A stretch of 35,172 nt of DNA from Pararhodobacter sp. (lineage in GTDB: Bacteria > Pseudomonadota > Alphaproteobacteria > Rhodobacterales > Rhodobacteraceae). The stretch is from NCBI GenBank assembly GCA_020832805.1, contig JAFIED010000198.1, forward strand, positions 1 to 35,172, in the 5' to 3' direction. Each line of letters opens with the position of its first letter. The first letter of the stretch is position 1. The notes under the pieces are model-generated. The model did not search any database and was not told where the DNA came from. It worked only from the letters and a program-made list of their open reading frames with translations. The position numbers and the translations under genes are program-made. Shown piece by piece: positions 17,131 through 26,161 of this stretch.

Positions 17131-20111
17131 TGCCGGACAGCGCCCGCATCCCGCGCGGCAATGCGGCACACAGGGCCTTGACGCGCCGGCGGCAGGGCAC
17201 TGCCCGCCGGTCCGGACTTCACCGCAAAATTCTGACATTGCTGGCGTTTTTCGTCATGCTCCTGTGCGCTCTGCCCCCCGGCGCACAGGCACAGCAGACA
17301 GCGCCGTCAATCATGGTGACCGCGGGCGAGCATCGGGGTTTCACCCGAATCGTGCTGCAATCGACACGGGCATTCACCTGGTCGGTCCGGCAAGAGGATC
17401 AGCAGGTTCAGGTACGGATAGGCCCGCCAACCGCCCAGCTGGACCTGCGCCGCGCCTTTGACCGGATCACGCGGCAAAGGCTGGCCGGCATCGAACAGAC
17501 ACCAGACGGCCTTTTGCTGACCCTTGGCTGCGATTGCCCGATACGCTCTTTCGAGGAACGCGCAGGCGTCGTGGTTTTCGATATCATGGCACCAGAGGCG
17601 GCGCGCACCGACCCCGACCTGCAAGCCCGGGGCCCCGCAACGGTGCCAGACGGCGCCGCCATGTCGGATGCGGCACCCGGGGCTCCGGCGCCCGCGCGCC
17701 CTGGCGCGGCCCTGGATCCCGATGCGCTGACGCGGCGGGCCGGGCAGGCGCTGGCCGAAACCCTGCGCCACGGCGACAGAACGATCGGCGTTGCGGGCGC
17801 CGAGTCGGCGCCCCTCACGGTGCCATCCTCCGGCATGCGGTTGCTGCCTCTGGCGCAGCCGCCCGGCACCGCCCCGCAGGGCACCGTCGATCCGGCAACC
17901 GATCCAGCGCCCGTTGCCGTGGTCGGCACCGAAGCCGACACTGACACCGACAGAATGGGCAGCGCCGTCGCCCTGCGCCTGGCCGAGGCTGTGGCGCAGG
18001 GGTTGCTGGCCGGCATCGACGACGCGCCGCAGGGGGCGCGGCTGATGCCGGGCGCGGCGCTGGACCCGGCTGCGCAACAGGCCCGTCAGTTGCGCATCCT
18101 GAACCCCCTGCAGCCCGGCGTTGCCCAGGTCGATGCCCCGCCCGTGCCCGATGCCTGCGCGCAGACCGGCGCGCTGGCCTTTCTGGCGCAACCCGAAATC
18201 GCCCCCTTCGCCGAGACCCAAGGTCAGCTGATGCAAACCCTGCATGGCGAATTCGACCGACCGGATGAAGGGGCATTGTTGAACCTGATCCATCTTTACC
18301 TGCAGCATGGGTTTGGTGCCGAGGCCCGGCAACTGATCGATACCGCCCGCGCACCCGTCGCCGGGCATGACCTGCTGCGCGGGCTGGCCGACCTGCTGGA
18401 AGGGCGGCAATCGAACTCGCGCATGCTGTTGTCGTCACTGGCAGATTGTGACGGCCCTGCGGGCCTCGTCGCCGCACTCGCCGGCGCACCGCAGAGCAGC
18501 ATCAGCGCCGCAGCAGACGCCATCGCGCTCAGCTATGGCACCTTGCCTGACCCGCTGAAGCGGATCGTCGCGCAGGATCTGGTGGCGCTGATGGTCGATG
18601 CCGGCGCCTTGGATCAGGCGCGCGTCGTATTGCATCAGATGGAGGCTGCCGGGCCATCCGGCGTGTCACCGCCTGCCTTGCCAGAGGCTCTGCTGAACCA
18701 CGCCCGCGGCGCCCATGAACAGGCCGTCAGGGCACTTGAGCATCGAACCGGCGCCGATGATGCCGCCGCCTTGAGCCTGCGATTGCGTTTGCTGCGCGAT
18801 ACCGGAGCAGCGGCCGAGCCCGCGCTGATCGAACAGGCGCAGACCCTGGCGGGCATGCTGCGCCAGTCAGACGACGGCATCGCCCTGCTGCGCGACGTGA
18901 TCCACCTTCAGGCTGCTGCCGGCGCGTTCGAGCCCGGCTTTGCCAGCCTGGAGCGGCTGCGCGGCTGGCTGGGCCAGACCCCGCATGACCGCCAGATCGA
19001 TCTGACCCTGACAGACAGGCTATGGCAGCAGGTGGCTGATGACGCCGATGACCAGACATTGCTGGCGCTGTTCCTGACCCGCGACGACGGGCGGCGCGCC
19101 GATCTGTCAGCGGCCACGCGCACCGCGCTGGCCGCCCGGCTGCTGCGCCTGGGGCTGGCACAGGCGGCGATCGGCCTTGTCAGCCCGCCGACCGAACCGG
19201 CGCAGACCCTGATACTCGTCGAGGCGCTGATCGCCGCCGGCCGGGCCGAACGCGCGCTGGCGCTGCTGGCGCCGCTGCTGGCGCCGCCCGACGACCTGAG
19301 CGGCACCGATGTTGCCGCCCCCCAGAACCGGATGGCCCAGACCCTGTTGGCGCGTGCCCTGCGCGATCGGGGCGCCACCGACAGCGCGATTGCCGCCTTT
19401 GTCGCCGTCGGTGCCAGCCACGAAGCCGCGCAACTGGCCATGGCAACGGGCGACTGGCGCCAATTGGAAACCCTGCTGGCACAGCCGCCCGCGGCGCAAC
19501 AGCCCTCGCCCGCAGAGCCTGCGCGCCCGGTACCGGGTTCGCCTGCCGCGGGCACGGCGGGCGCCGTGCCCCGCACCGAAACCGCATCTACCCCCAATGT
19601 GACCGGCACAATACCGGCAGAAACGGGCACCATCGACTCACAGGCGGAACTGCTGGCCTTGACGCGCCTGTTGCTTGCAGCACCCGGCGACGCCGAGGGC
19701 GCCCGCCCTGCCCCGCCGCCCGCCTCTCCTGCCGGGCCGCCGCCGCTTGTCGATACCGCCTTGGCCGCACCCCTGGCGGCCGCACATGATTCGCCCGCAC
19801 CCGTGGAAGCCGCAGCTGATCCGCCCACCCCCGCGCGCCCCGAGCGCGATCTCCCCGCAGGCGCCGCCCCGGCGCTGGCCCTACCGGCGCTTGATCCCCC
19901 GATGTCTGGCTCGTCCGCGTCCGACGCCTTTGCGGCAGAGCGCCTTGCAACCGGGACCCTTGCGCCCGATACCATCGACACCGGAACAAGCCCCGCCGCC
20001 GAAGGGCCAGACAGCCCAGAGGCCGCACTGATGCGCCGCAATGCCACGCTTCTGGGGCAAAGCGCGGCGTTGCGCACGCTGATCGAGGACTTGCTGGCAG
20101 AGGGGCAATGA
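17127..20111 (+). CDS. large exported alpha-solenoid protein coupled to motA
   Basis: The 994-residue protein is not recognised with certainty. It has a signal sequence (basic residues, hydrophobic 36-50, likely cut at AQA near 56), an AMIN-like beta domain at about 60-155 (VTAGEHRGFTRIVLQ, VVVFDIMAPEA), a Pro/Ala linker, a long TPR-like helical solenoid at about 342-790, a Pro/Ala/Thr-rich stretch (790-950), and a short C-terminal helix (RRNATLLGQSAALRTLIEDLL). It starts in an ATGA overlap with motA and lies downstream of the MotE-like gene. Rhizobial MotE is the chaperone of periplasmic MotC, a stator partner, so this protein may be a functional MotC counterpart. That link is inferred from architecture and position only. 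Confidence 0.8.
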   Translation: MMPDSARIPRGNAAHRALTRRRQGTARRSGLHRKILTLLAFFVMLLCALPPGAQAQQTAPSIMVTAGEHRGFTRIVLQSTRAFTWSVRQEDQQVQVRIGPPTAQLDLRRAFDRITRQRLAGIEQTPDGLLLTLGCDCPIRSFEERAGVVVFDIMAPEAARTDPDLQARGPATVPDGAAMSDAAPGAPAPARPGAALDPDALTRRAGQALAETLRHGDRTIGVAGAESAPLTVPSSGMRLLPLAQPPGTAPQGTVDPATDPAPVAVVGTEADTDTDRMGSAVALRLAEAVAQGLLAGIDDAPQGARLMPGAALDPAAQQARQLRILNPLQPGVAQVDAPPVPDACAQTGALAFLAQPEIAPFAETQGQLMQTLHGEFDRPDEGALLNLIHLYLQHGFGAEARQLIDTARAPVAGHDLLRGLADLLEGRQSNSRMLLSSLADCDGPAGLVAALAGAPQSSISAAADAIALSYGTLPDPLKRIVAQDLVALMVDAGALDQARVVLHQMEAAGPSGVSPPALPEALLNHARGAHEQAVRALEHRTGADDAAALSLRLRLLRDTGAAAEPALIEQAQTLAGMLRQSDDGIALLRDVIHLQAAAGAFEPGFASLERLRGWLGQTPHDRQIDLTLTDRLWQQVADDADDQTLLALFLTRDDGRRADLSAATRTALAARLLRLGLAQAAIGLVSPPTEPAQTLILVEALIAAGRAERALALLAPLLAPPDDLSGTDVAAPQNRMAQTLLARALRDRGATDSAIAAFVAVGASHEAAQLAMATGDWRQLETLLAQPPAAQQPSPAEPARPVPGSPAAGTAGAVPRTETASTPNVTGTIPAETGTIDSQAELLALTRLLLAAPGDAEGARPAPPPASPAGPPPLVDTALAAPLAAAHDSPAPVEAAADPPTPARPERDLPAGAAPALALPALDPPMSGSSASDAFAAERLATGTLAPDTIDTGTSPAAEGPDSPEAALMRRNATLLGQSAALRTLIEDLLAEGQ

Positions 20112-20350
20112 ACGGGCCAACGACCCGTGGCGTCAGCATGACCGCCCCCCGGAAAAGCACGCGCCAGGGGCCGGTAACGCCGCGCGCGCCCATCGCGGCC
20201 AGCAGGCAGCATGGCCTGCCGGCACACAGCCATCCCGCGACGGCACAGCGCCTGGCGCCATGCATTGCCGCACACAGGGCAACGGCCAGGGCAGTGCCAG
20301 CGGCGGAACGCGCCAGAAAACGGCGCAATGCCCGTTTGGCAGAGGCCTGA
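20108..20350 (+). CDS. doubtful small basic ORF coupled to the solenoid gene
   Basis: This 80-codon frame starts in an ATGA overlap with the previous stop, as the real genes of this operon do. The product is Arg/Ala/Pro-rich (ending AERARKRRNARLAEA) with no recognisable domain. Third-position GC looks lower than in neighbouring genes. It may be a small basic protein or chance. Confidence 0.25.
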   Translation: MNGPTTRGVSMTAPRKSTRQGPVTPRAPIAASRQHGLPAHSHPATAQRLAPCIAAHRATARAVPAAERARKRRNARLAEA

Positions 20351-20640
20351 CGGCAAACCGCTGGCTGCCTGGCTCGCAAGGCGCCGCGCCATCCAGGCCG
20401 CTGAACCCGCAACACCGGTTCCTTGCGCCAACAACCGTGCATTGCCGGTCTCGTGAACGCCGGCTGCTTGCATGATCGACGGGCAGGCAGCACGTTGTTG
20501 GCCTGCGCGTGATCGGGATTCGTGCCCGGCCTTGCGCGCAGGACCACATGCACCCTTGCCCCTCTGTGACAGGTGCCGGGGTACCAGACAGGTCTTGCGC
20601 ATCAGCCAGCCTGGTCGATGCCACGAACAGGAGAGCGCGG
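20351..20640. other. about 290 bases without a convincing gene
   Basis: Only short frames with Cys/Arg/Pro-rich translations occur on either strand, and none has a family motif or good start. No tRNA-like fold was recognised. The last bases hold the AGGAGAG ribosome site of the next gene (20628-20634). Confidence 0.6.
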
Positions 20641-22644
20641 ATGCAACGTCTTTATCCAGTCATGCACCGGTTGAATCCCATGTCGCCACAGCCATCCTTG
20701 CCCCCCTGCGCTGATTCCCGCGCTTGCCGCGGGCTTGCGCGCCGGTCACGGGGCAACAGGGCGCTGATGCTTGCCGCATTTGTCGGCGTCGTCTGTTTCG
20801 CGCCACTGACCGGCAACCCGCTGCGGGCCGACACCCCGCCACAGGTTCAGGCAGTCACCCTGTCCACCGCCGGCCTGGCCATGATCGAGGCCAGCGCCGA
20901 GGTCGGCCCGCACCCCGTCAACCTGTCGATCCCCAGGCGCGATATCGATGATTTCCTGAAAAGCCTCTGGCTGGTAGACCCCAATCGCGCCACCGCGCGC
21001 CTTGTCCTGCAGGGGCCGGCCCAGCTGGATGATCTGTTCGCCAGCCTGCCTGTCACGCCCGAAGATGTGATCGACCGCACACGGCTGCTGGCCGCGCTGC
21101 CCGGTGTGCCGGTCACCGTTGCCCGGGCCGCCGGGGAATGGCAGGGCATCAACATGGGGGTCAGCCAGGGGCAGTGCGAAGGCACTCCTTGCAGCGTGCT
21201 GAACCTGATGGATGATGCCGGCAGCCTGCGCCAGTTCACGCTGAGCGATCAACTTGACATCCGGTTCACCGCCTCGGCGGATACCGACATGCTGCGCAGC
21301 GCGCTGGCCGCCCTGCGCGCCGCAGACGACACGCAGGTCAGCGCAAGCCTGCACACCGATGACGCCTCGGCACGCAGCATTGACCTGATCTGGCTGCAGG
21401 AGGCGCCGGTCTGGCGCACGGCCTGGCGCGCGCTGGCAGGGCCGGAAGGCGTGCGCCTGACCGGCTGGGCGATCGTAGAGAACGCCACCGGCACCGACTG
21501 GCAGGACGTGCGCCTGACGCTGGCCACCGGCAGCGTTCGCGCCATTCGTGCACCGCTTTATGACCGCCTGCACGCCCAGCGCATGCTGTCGGCACCAGCG
21601 GTCGAGCCGGCCTATGCCGGGATCGCGCAATTCCAGAGCCGGCAGGGCGATGCAATGCTGGACATGGCCGAGGCTGCCGCACCTGCAGCCATCGACGCCG
21701 ATGACGGTGACAGTTTCAGCCGGTTCACGCTGACCGAGCCGGTGTCGCTGCCCACCGGGCAAATGCTGATGCTGCCCTTTCTGGACGAGACCCTGCCGCA
21801 GGCGCGCCTGACACTTTTCCGGGGCGGCGCGGGCAACAGCCATCCCCAGATTGCGCTGGAGATCGAAAACCCCTTGCCGCTGCGGCTGCCTGCCGGCGTG
21901 CTGACGCTGTACGAGGACGGGCGCGGCCATGCCGGCGATGCCATTATCCCGGAACTGGCGCCGGGCGCACGGCAGATCGTGCCTTTTGCCAACGACACGG
22001 CCATGACCCTGCGCGAGGACGTGACGACAGGCGAACAGATCCGCGAAATGCGCCTGGTCGCGGGCGTGCTGCAGGTCAACGAGGATGTCGAGCGCCGCAC
22101 CACCTATCGCATCGAGGGGGCGCCCCGGGCCGACCGGGTGCTGACCCTGACCCATCCCCGGCGCGATGGCTGGACAGTGATCGCGCCACAGGGCGGGACA
22201 GAAGAACTGGACGGCTGGCGCTGGCAGATCGACGTGGGCGCCGGCGCGCGGATCAGCCATGTGGTCGTCGAGCGTCAACCCCGGATGCGGCGGATCGCGG
22301 TCATGGATATCGACCTGCCGACGCTGGCGGCATGGCAGGGACATGCGGCAGATCCTGAACTGCAGGCACGGCTGGCCGAGATCGGCAGCTTGCGCGGTCA
22401 GGTAGCGGCGGCGCAGCGCGCGATCTCTCGGCTCCAGGAAGAGGTTGCCGCGCTGACGGGCGAACAGGACAGGCTGGTCAACCTGATCGTGCAACTGGGC
22501 GAGGCCAGCGCGGCGACCCCGGAACGCCGCACCAGAGTCGACGGGATCGACGCCGAGATCACCCGGACACAAGCCGACATCCGGGCGCAACAGGCGCAGG
22601 CCGATGCCGCGCGCGCGCGAATCGAGGCCTTGCTGGGCGATTGA
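20641..22644 (+). CDS. exported DUF4139-type protein (mucoidy inhibitor-like)
   Basis: The 667-residue protein of unknown function resembles the DUF4139 family. A long basic N-region (1-40) leads to a hydrophobic signal (41-57, cut near LRA at 63). The start of the mature part (QAVTLSTAGLAMIEASAEV) and the DIDDFLKSLWLVDP segment are characteristic of bacterial members. The central DUF4139 beta region contains TGWAIVENATGTDWQDVRLTLATG, and a C-terminal coiled coil spans about 575-667. ATG 20641 is chosen over upstream codons because AGGAGAG lies 6 bases before it. Two cysteines in GQCEGTPCSV could form a disulfide. The function is unknown, probably periplasmic. Confidence 0.8.
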   Translation: MQRLYPVMHRLNPMSPQPSLPPCADSRACRGLARRSRGNRALMLAAFVGVVCFAPLTGNPLRADTPPQVQAVTLSTAGLAMIEASAEVGPHPVNLSIPRRDIDDFLKSLWLVDPNRATARLVLQGPAQLDDLFASLPVTPEDVIDRTRLLAALPGVPVTVARAAGEWQGINMGVSQGQCEGTPCSVLNLMDDAGSLRQFTLSDQLDIRFTASADTDMLRSALAALRAADDTQVSASLHTDDASARSIDLIWLQEAPVWRTAWRALAGPEGVRLTGWAIVENATGTDWQDVRLTLATGSVRAIRAPLYDRLHAQRMLSAPAVEPAYAGIAQFQSRQGDAMLDMAEAAAPAAIDADDGDSFSRFTLTEPVSLPTGQMLMLPFLDETLPQARLTLFRGGAGNSHPQIALEIENPLPLRLPAGVLTLYEDGRGHAGDAIIPELAPGARQIVPFANDTAMTLREDVTTGEQIREMRLVAGVLQVNEDVERRTTYRIEGAPRADRVLTLTHPRRDGWTVIAPQGGTEELDGWRWQIDVGAGARISHVVVERQPRMRRIAVMDIDLPTLAAWQGHAADPELQARLAEIGSLRGQVAAAQRAISRLQEEVAALTGEQDRLVNLIVQLGEASAATPERRTRVDGIDAEITRTQADIRAQQAQADAARARIEALLGD

Positions 22645-22648
22645 ACAC

Positions 22649-22693
22649 GCCTCGGCGCTCTGCGCGCGGGGCGGCCGGCAGCCACGCCGAGGC
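22649..22693. terminator. 9-bp inverted repeat, probable terminator between convergent genes
   Basis: GCCTCGGCG (22649-22657) and CGCCGAGGC (22685-22693) are perfect complements, five bases past the DUF4139 stop. The 27-base loop contains GCCGGC, a smaller palindrome. It faces the minus-strand zinc-ribbon gene. No T run follows on the plus strand. Confidence 0.5.
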
Positions 22694-22825
22694 CATGGAC
22701 AAGGCAGACCGCGTGTTGCCGCACACGCGTCGTGCCATTGCCGTCAGGGTGGCGCCGTCCCGCCCCGGCCATGATGGCTGTCCGCGCAGGGCTGTGACCG
22801 GCCACAGCTTGCCGGTGGCGCCGCT

Positions 22826-23620
22826 TCAGATGCCGACAAGCCCGCGCAGGTTGCCGACCCACTGCGCTATGGTCAGGCGCAGCGCATCAATCATTGCCAC
22901 ATAACCGGTCATCGCGGTTTCCAGAATCGGCACGCGGGTCACGATGAGCGGCGCGAAGAGGTAGAGAAACAGCAAGACCCCCACAATGATCACCACCATC
23001 GACAAGCCGCGCACCAGACCGCGCCGCTCTTCGACCGTTTCCTCGGCCGCGCCTGACTCGGTTCGGGCTGCCGGCTTGCGCGGTTCGCGCCGGGGTTCGA
23101 GGGTCGAGCTGAGTTCCTCTATATCCGGCAGCTGTTCAAGCCGGCTGCGCGCCGCGGCCTCGGCGGCCAGTCCGGTGGCGGCGTCGACACCAGGGACCGC
23201 CTGCGCTTCGGCATTGCCGCGGCGGCGCCCCTCTGGCGCGGTGGTCGCACCCGCCACTGAACGCCCCCCGGCCGGTGCATTCGGGCGGGACGGGCGCACC
23301 GGCAGGCCCAGATCGGGCTGCGATTCGACGGTGCCGGCAGCCTGCCGCCTTTCGCGCAATTCGCGGTCGGCCTCTTCACGCAGCAGGTCCATCACCGTGC
23401 GGTCGATCTGCCGGGCGGGCGTCGGGCTGGTTGCGGCGGCGGCAGGATCATCATCGTCGTCGTCATCCAGCTCGGCGGCGCGCATCTGCAACGCCACATC
23501 GATCGGATACTGATACCAGGTATGCCCGCAGGATGAACATTGCACGTCACGCCCGCCCTCGGGAATGACGCTTTCCTCCACCTCGTACTGCGCCTTGCAA
23601 TTGGGACAGGTCAGTCGCAT
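22826..23620 (-). CDS. MJ0042-type zinc-ribbon membrane protein
   Basis: The 264-residue protein begins with a zinc ribbon MRLTCPNCKAQYEVEESVIP (ligands Cys5, Cys8, Cys28, Cys31; CxxC twice), continues with an acidic run of aspartates and a charged, disordered middle, and ends with a membrane helix (about 203-225) and a short amphipathic tail. Such proteins are common beside ftsEX in Rhodobacterales, but the function is unknown. GGAGGT precedes ATG 23620; the upstream frame (to 23734) is rejected because the zinc ribbon is N-terminal in the family. It is divergent from ftsE. Confidence 0.85.
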   Translation of the reverse strand: MRLTCPNCKAQYEVEESVIPEGGRDVQCSSCGHTWYQYPIDVALQMRAAELDDDDDDDPAAAATSPTPARQIDRTVMDLLREEADRELRERRQAAGTVESQPDLGLPVRPSRPNAPAGGRSVAGATTAPEGRRRGNAEAQAVPGVDAATGLAAEAAARSRLEQLPDIEELSSTLEPRREPRKPAARTESGAAEETVEERRGLVRGLSMVVIIVGVLLFLYLFAPLIVTRVPILETAMTGYVAMIDALRLTIAQWVGNLRGLVGI

Positions 23621-23686
23621 GGCACCTCCGGCCAGACCGATGCACCGGTCTTTCACTCCTCGGCCATTGGCTTTGGCCCCATTCGT

Positions 23687-23715
23687 GTTGTAGCAAGCGG
23701 AAAGCCCGGTTCCAA
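23687..23715 (-). promoter_or_regulatory. candidate promoter of the zinc-ribbon gene
   Basis: On the minus strand TTGGAA (23715-23710), 17 bases, TACAAC (23692-23687) resemble -35 and -10 boxes, about 65 bases before the ATG. It overlaps the region where the ftsE promoter must lie on the other strand (TTGGCT, 16 bases, TGTAGC is a weak plus-strand candidate). Confidence 0.35.
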
Positions 23716-23763
23716 GTCCAACACTTGCAGGCACGAGTCCATGCCGGAGACAGAGAGGCGAAC

Positions 23764-24435
23764 GTGATCAGGCTGGAAAAGGTTGCACAGAATTACGGCG
23801 ACCGCCGGTTGCTGAGCGATGTCGATCTGCAAATGACATCAGGGGCCTTTCATTTCCTGACCGGCCCCTCGGGCGCCGGCAAGACCACGCTGCTGAAACT
23901 GTGCTATGGCGAGTTGCAACCCAGCACCGGGCGGGTGCTGCTGTTCGACGAAGACATGCGCACCATCAGCCGCGACAGGATGGCCGATACCCGCCGCCGC
24001 ATCGGGGTGATTCATCAGGATTGCCGTTTTCTGGATCATCTCAGCGTGGCCGACAATGTCGCCCTGCCCTTTACCGCCGCCGGCCTGCCCACGCCGAAAA
24101 GCGATCTGCGCGAGCTTCTTGCCTGGGTGGGGCTGACGGAACAGGCCGAGGCCCGCCCGCCCACGCTTTCAGGCGGCGAACGGCAACGCGCGGCGCTGGC
24201 GCGCGCGGTGATCGCCTCGCCCTCGGTGGTGCTGGCCGACGAGCCGACCGGCAATCTGGATTGGGACATGTCGCTGCGCATCCTGTCATTGCTGGTCGAG
24301 CTGAACCGGATGGGCACCGCCGTGATGATCGCCACGCATGACCTGAATCTGATCCGCGCGGCCAAGGCCCAGGTCTCGGCGCGGGTGCTGCGCATCGCCG
24401 ACAGGAAACTGCAAGCCGCGGGGGCTGATCTGTGA
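23764..24435 (+). CDS. ftsE: cell division ATP-binding protein FtsE
   Basis: ABC ATPase that with FtsX controls periplasmic peptidoglycan hydrolases at the septum. The 223-residue product has Walker A GPSGAGKT (34-41), ABC signature LSGGE (135-139), and Walker B VVLADEPTGNLD with Asp159/Glu160, then the switch His in ATHDLN. The start GTG 23764 is chosen because GAGAGG precedes it and homology begins at IRLEKV. A longer ATG frame from 23725 is possible but not family-like. The stop overlaps ftsX in GTGA. Confidence 0.95.
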   Translation: MIRLEKVAQNYGDRRLLSDVDLQMTSGAFHFLTGPSGAGKTTLLKLCYGELQPSTGRVLLFDEDMRTISRDRMADTRRRIGVIHQDCRFLDHLSVADNVALPFTAAGLPTPKSDLRELLAWVGLTEQAEARPPTLSGGERQRAALARAVIASPSVVLADEPTGNLDWDMSLRILSLLVELNRMGTAVMIATHDLNLIRAAKAQVSARVLRIADRKLQAAGADL

Positions 24436-25370
24436 AGGCGCTTTCCCGTCTGATGCCGGGCCGCCGGCGAAGTGGCAAGGCTGATACCCCGCAGACCGAG
24501 AGCGGCATTGCGCCCGATGTCGTACCGGGTTCGGGCTTTACCGCGGCGCTGACCATGGGCACGGCGCTGGCCATGGGCTTTCTGGCCGTGTTTGCCCTGG
24601 CCCTGGCGCTGGGCGCCGACCGGCTGGCTGACCGCTGGTCGGCCACGCTGGCGCAAAGTGCCACGCTGCGCCTTTCTGCCCCGGCGGGCGAGATGGCCGC
24701 GCAGACCGCGCGCGCACTTGATATCCTGCGCGCCACACCCGGTATTGCCTCGGTCCGTGTGCTGGAGGCCGAAGAACAGCGCGCATTGCTGGCGCCCTGG
24801 TTCGGCCCGGATCTGCCGGTCGAGCAATTGGCGCTGCCCCGCATGATCGAGATCATCGAGGGCGGCGGCGGTTTTGACCCGGTGGGCCTGCGCATGCGGC
24901 TGGCGGCCGAGGTGCCGGGCGCGGTGCTGGATGATCACAGCCGCTGGCGCGCGCCCATGGTGGCGGCCGCAGGGCATCTGCGGGCGCTGGCCCTGCTGTC
25001 GGTGGCGCTGATTGCCGCGGCAACGGCGGCGATGGTGGCCTTGGCAGCCAGCTTTTCACTGGCGGCGAATGCGCAGGTGATTGCCGTTCTGCGGCTGGTG
25101 GGTGCGCGCGACGCCTTCATTGCCCGCGCCTTTACCCGGCGTTTCACCCTGCGCGCGTTGGCAGGTGCCGCGCTGGGCACCGGCCTGGGCATGGGGGCGC
25201 TGGCACTGATGCCCGCCGCGCTGGCCCCGGCCGAGGGGGCAGCGCTGGCCGGGCCCGGCTTTCGCGGCACCGACTGGTTGTGGCCGCTGGTTGTGCCGCC
25301 CTTTGCCGCGCTGGTGGCCTGGGCCGCCACCCGGGCGGCAGCGTTCCGCGTTCTCAGGAGGGAAGCCTGA
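24432..25370 (+). CDS. ftsX: cell division protein FtsX
   Basis: Membrane partner of FtsE. The 312-residue product has a cytoplasmic N-terminus (about 1-35), helix 1 (about 40-62), a large extracellular loop (about 65-170), helices 2 and 3 with the conserved NAQVIAVLRLVGARDAFIARAFTRRF cytoplasmic turn (cited only as a region, about 214-240), and helix 4 before the C-terminus. The size is typical for alphaproteobacterial FtsX. GTG 24432 starts in an overlap with ftsE. The end overlaps plsC by one base (TGATG). Confidence 0.9.
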   Translation: MKALSRLMPGRRRSGKADTPQTESGIAPDVVPGSGFTAALTMGTALAMGFLAVFALALALGADRLADRWSATLAQSATLRLSAPAGEMAAQTARALDILRATPGIASVRVLEAEEQRALLAPWFGPDLPVEQLALPRMIEIIEGGGGFDPVGLRMRLAAEVPGAVLDDHSRWRAPMVAAAGHLRALALLSVALIAAATAAMVALAASFSLAANAQVIAVLRLVGARDAFIARAFTRRFTLRALAGAALGTGLGMGALALMPAALAPAEGAALAGPGFRGTDWLWPLVVPPFAALVAWAATRAAAFRVLRREA

Positions 25371-26161
25371 TGGCCTATGCGTGGCAATGGGTCCGGTCGC
25401 TGGTATTTGCCTTTCAGGCCTATGCGATGATGGCCATCATGGCCGTGTTCTTTACCCCCTGGGCCATCGTTGACCGGCGCGGCGCCTTTGCCGCCGTGCA
25501 TACCTGGTGCCGCTATGTGCGCTGGACCGCGCGCTGGATGATCGGCCTGCGGTCAGAAGTGCGCGGCGAAATCCCCCAGGGCGAGGTGCTGATCGCCGCC
25601 AAGCATCAAAGTTTTTTCGACATCATCATTCTGGTCAGCGAATTGCCGCGCCCCAAGTTCATCATGAAACAGGAACTCAGGCGCGCACCGATCCTGGGAT
25701 GGTATGCCGGGCGCATCGGCTGTGTGCCGGTCGATCGCGGGCGGCGCGGGGCGGCGATCAAGGCGATGATGCAACGCGTGCGCGCCGGCCTGCAAGAGCC
25801 GGGCCAGCTGATCATCTATCCGCAGGGCACCCGCGTGGCCCCGGGCGCATCGCGGGAATACAAGGTCGGCACGGGGCTTTTGTATCAGGAAATGGGCACC
25901 GCCTGCGTGCCTGTGGCGTGCAATGTCGGCGTGTTCTGGCCGCGCCAGCGCATCTATCGCGCCCCAGGACTGGCGGTGGTGGAGTTTCTGCCGCCGATCC
26001 CGCCGGGTCGTGGCCTGCGCGGTTTCATGACCGAACTGGAAGATGTGATCGAGACCCGCTCGAATGCCTTGATGGCCGAGGCAGGGTTCGCCCTGCCCTC
26101 GCGGCCCGCCCCGCCGCCTGCCCCGCCGCCTGCCCCCGGCACAGAGGAGACCGGCCCATGA
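25370..26161 (+). CDS. plsC: 1-acyl-sn-glycerol-3-phosphate acyltransferase (PlsC family)
   Basis: Transfers a second acyl chain to lysophosphatidate to form phosphatidic acid at the inner membrane. The 263-residue product has an N-terminal membrane helix (about 9-32), motif I KHQSFFD (His79, Asp84), motif II KFIMKQELRRAPILGW (about 96-111), and motif III YPQGTR (150-155), where many relatives have PEGTR. The Gln variant is noteworthy but also occurs, from memory, in alphaproteobacteria. The C-terminus is a Pro/Ala tail encoded by a 12-base tandem repeat, probably slippage-prone. AGGAGGGAAG precedes the ATG. It overlaps ftsX and the next gene. Confidence 0.9.
   Translation: MAYAWQWVRSLVFAFQAYAMMAIMAVFFTPWAIVDRRGAFAAVHTWCRYVRWTARWMIGLRSEVRGEIPQGEVLIAAKHQSFFDIIILVSELPRPKFIMKQELRRAPILGWYAGRIGCVPVDRGRRGAAIKAMMQRVRAGLQEPGQLIIYPQGTRVAPGASREYKVGTGLLYQEMGTACVPVACNVGVFWPRQRIYRAPGLAVVEFLPPIPPGRGLRGFMTELEDVIETRSNALMAEAGFALPSRPAPPPAPPPAPGTEETGP

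Noticed and set aside
18908-20602. 564-codon minus-strand open frame opposite the solenoid gene
   Set aside because: Ser/Ala/Arg-rich with no motif; the plus-strand frame has signal peptide, helical repeats and ATGA coupling.
20112-20640. Search for a tRNA, motB remnant or CRISPR array in the gap
   Set aside because: No cloverleaf, OmpA-like peptidoglycan-binding motif or regularly spaced repeat was recognised by eye.
20746-22590. 614-codon minus-strand open frame opposite the DUF4139 gene
   Set aside because: His/Gln-rich shadow; plus frame has a signal peptide, Shine-Dalgarno and family segments.
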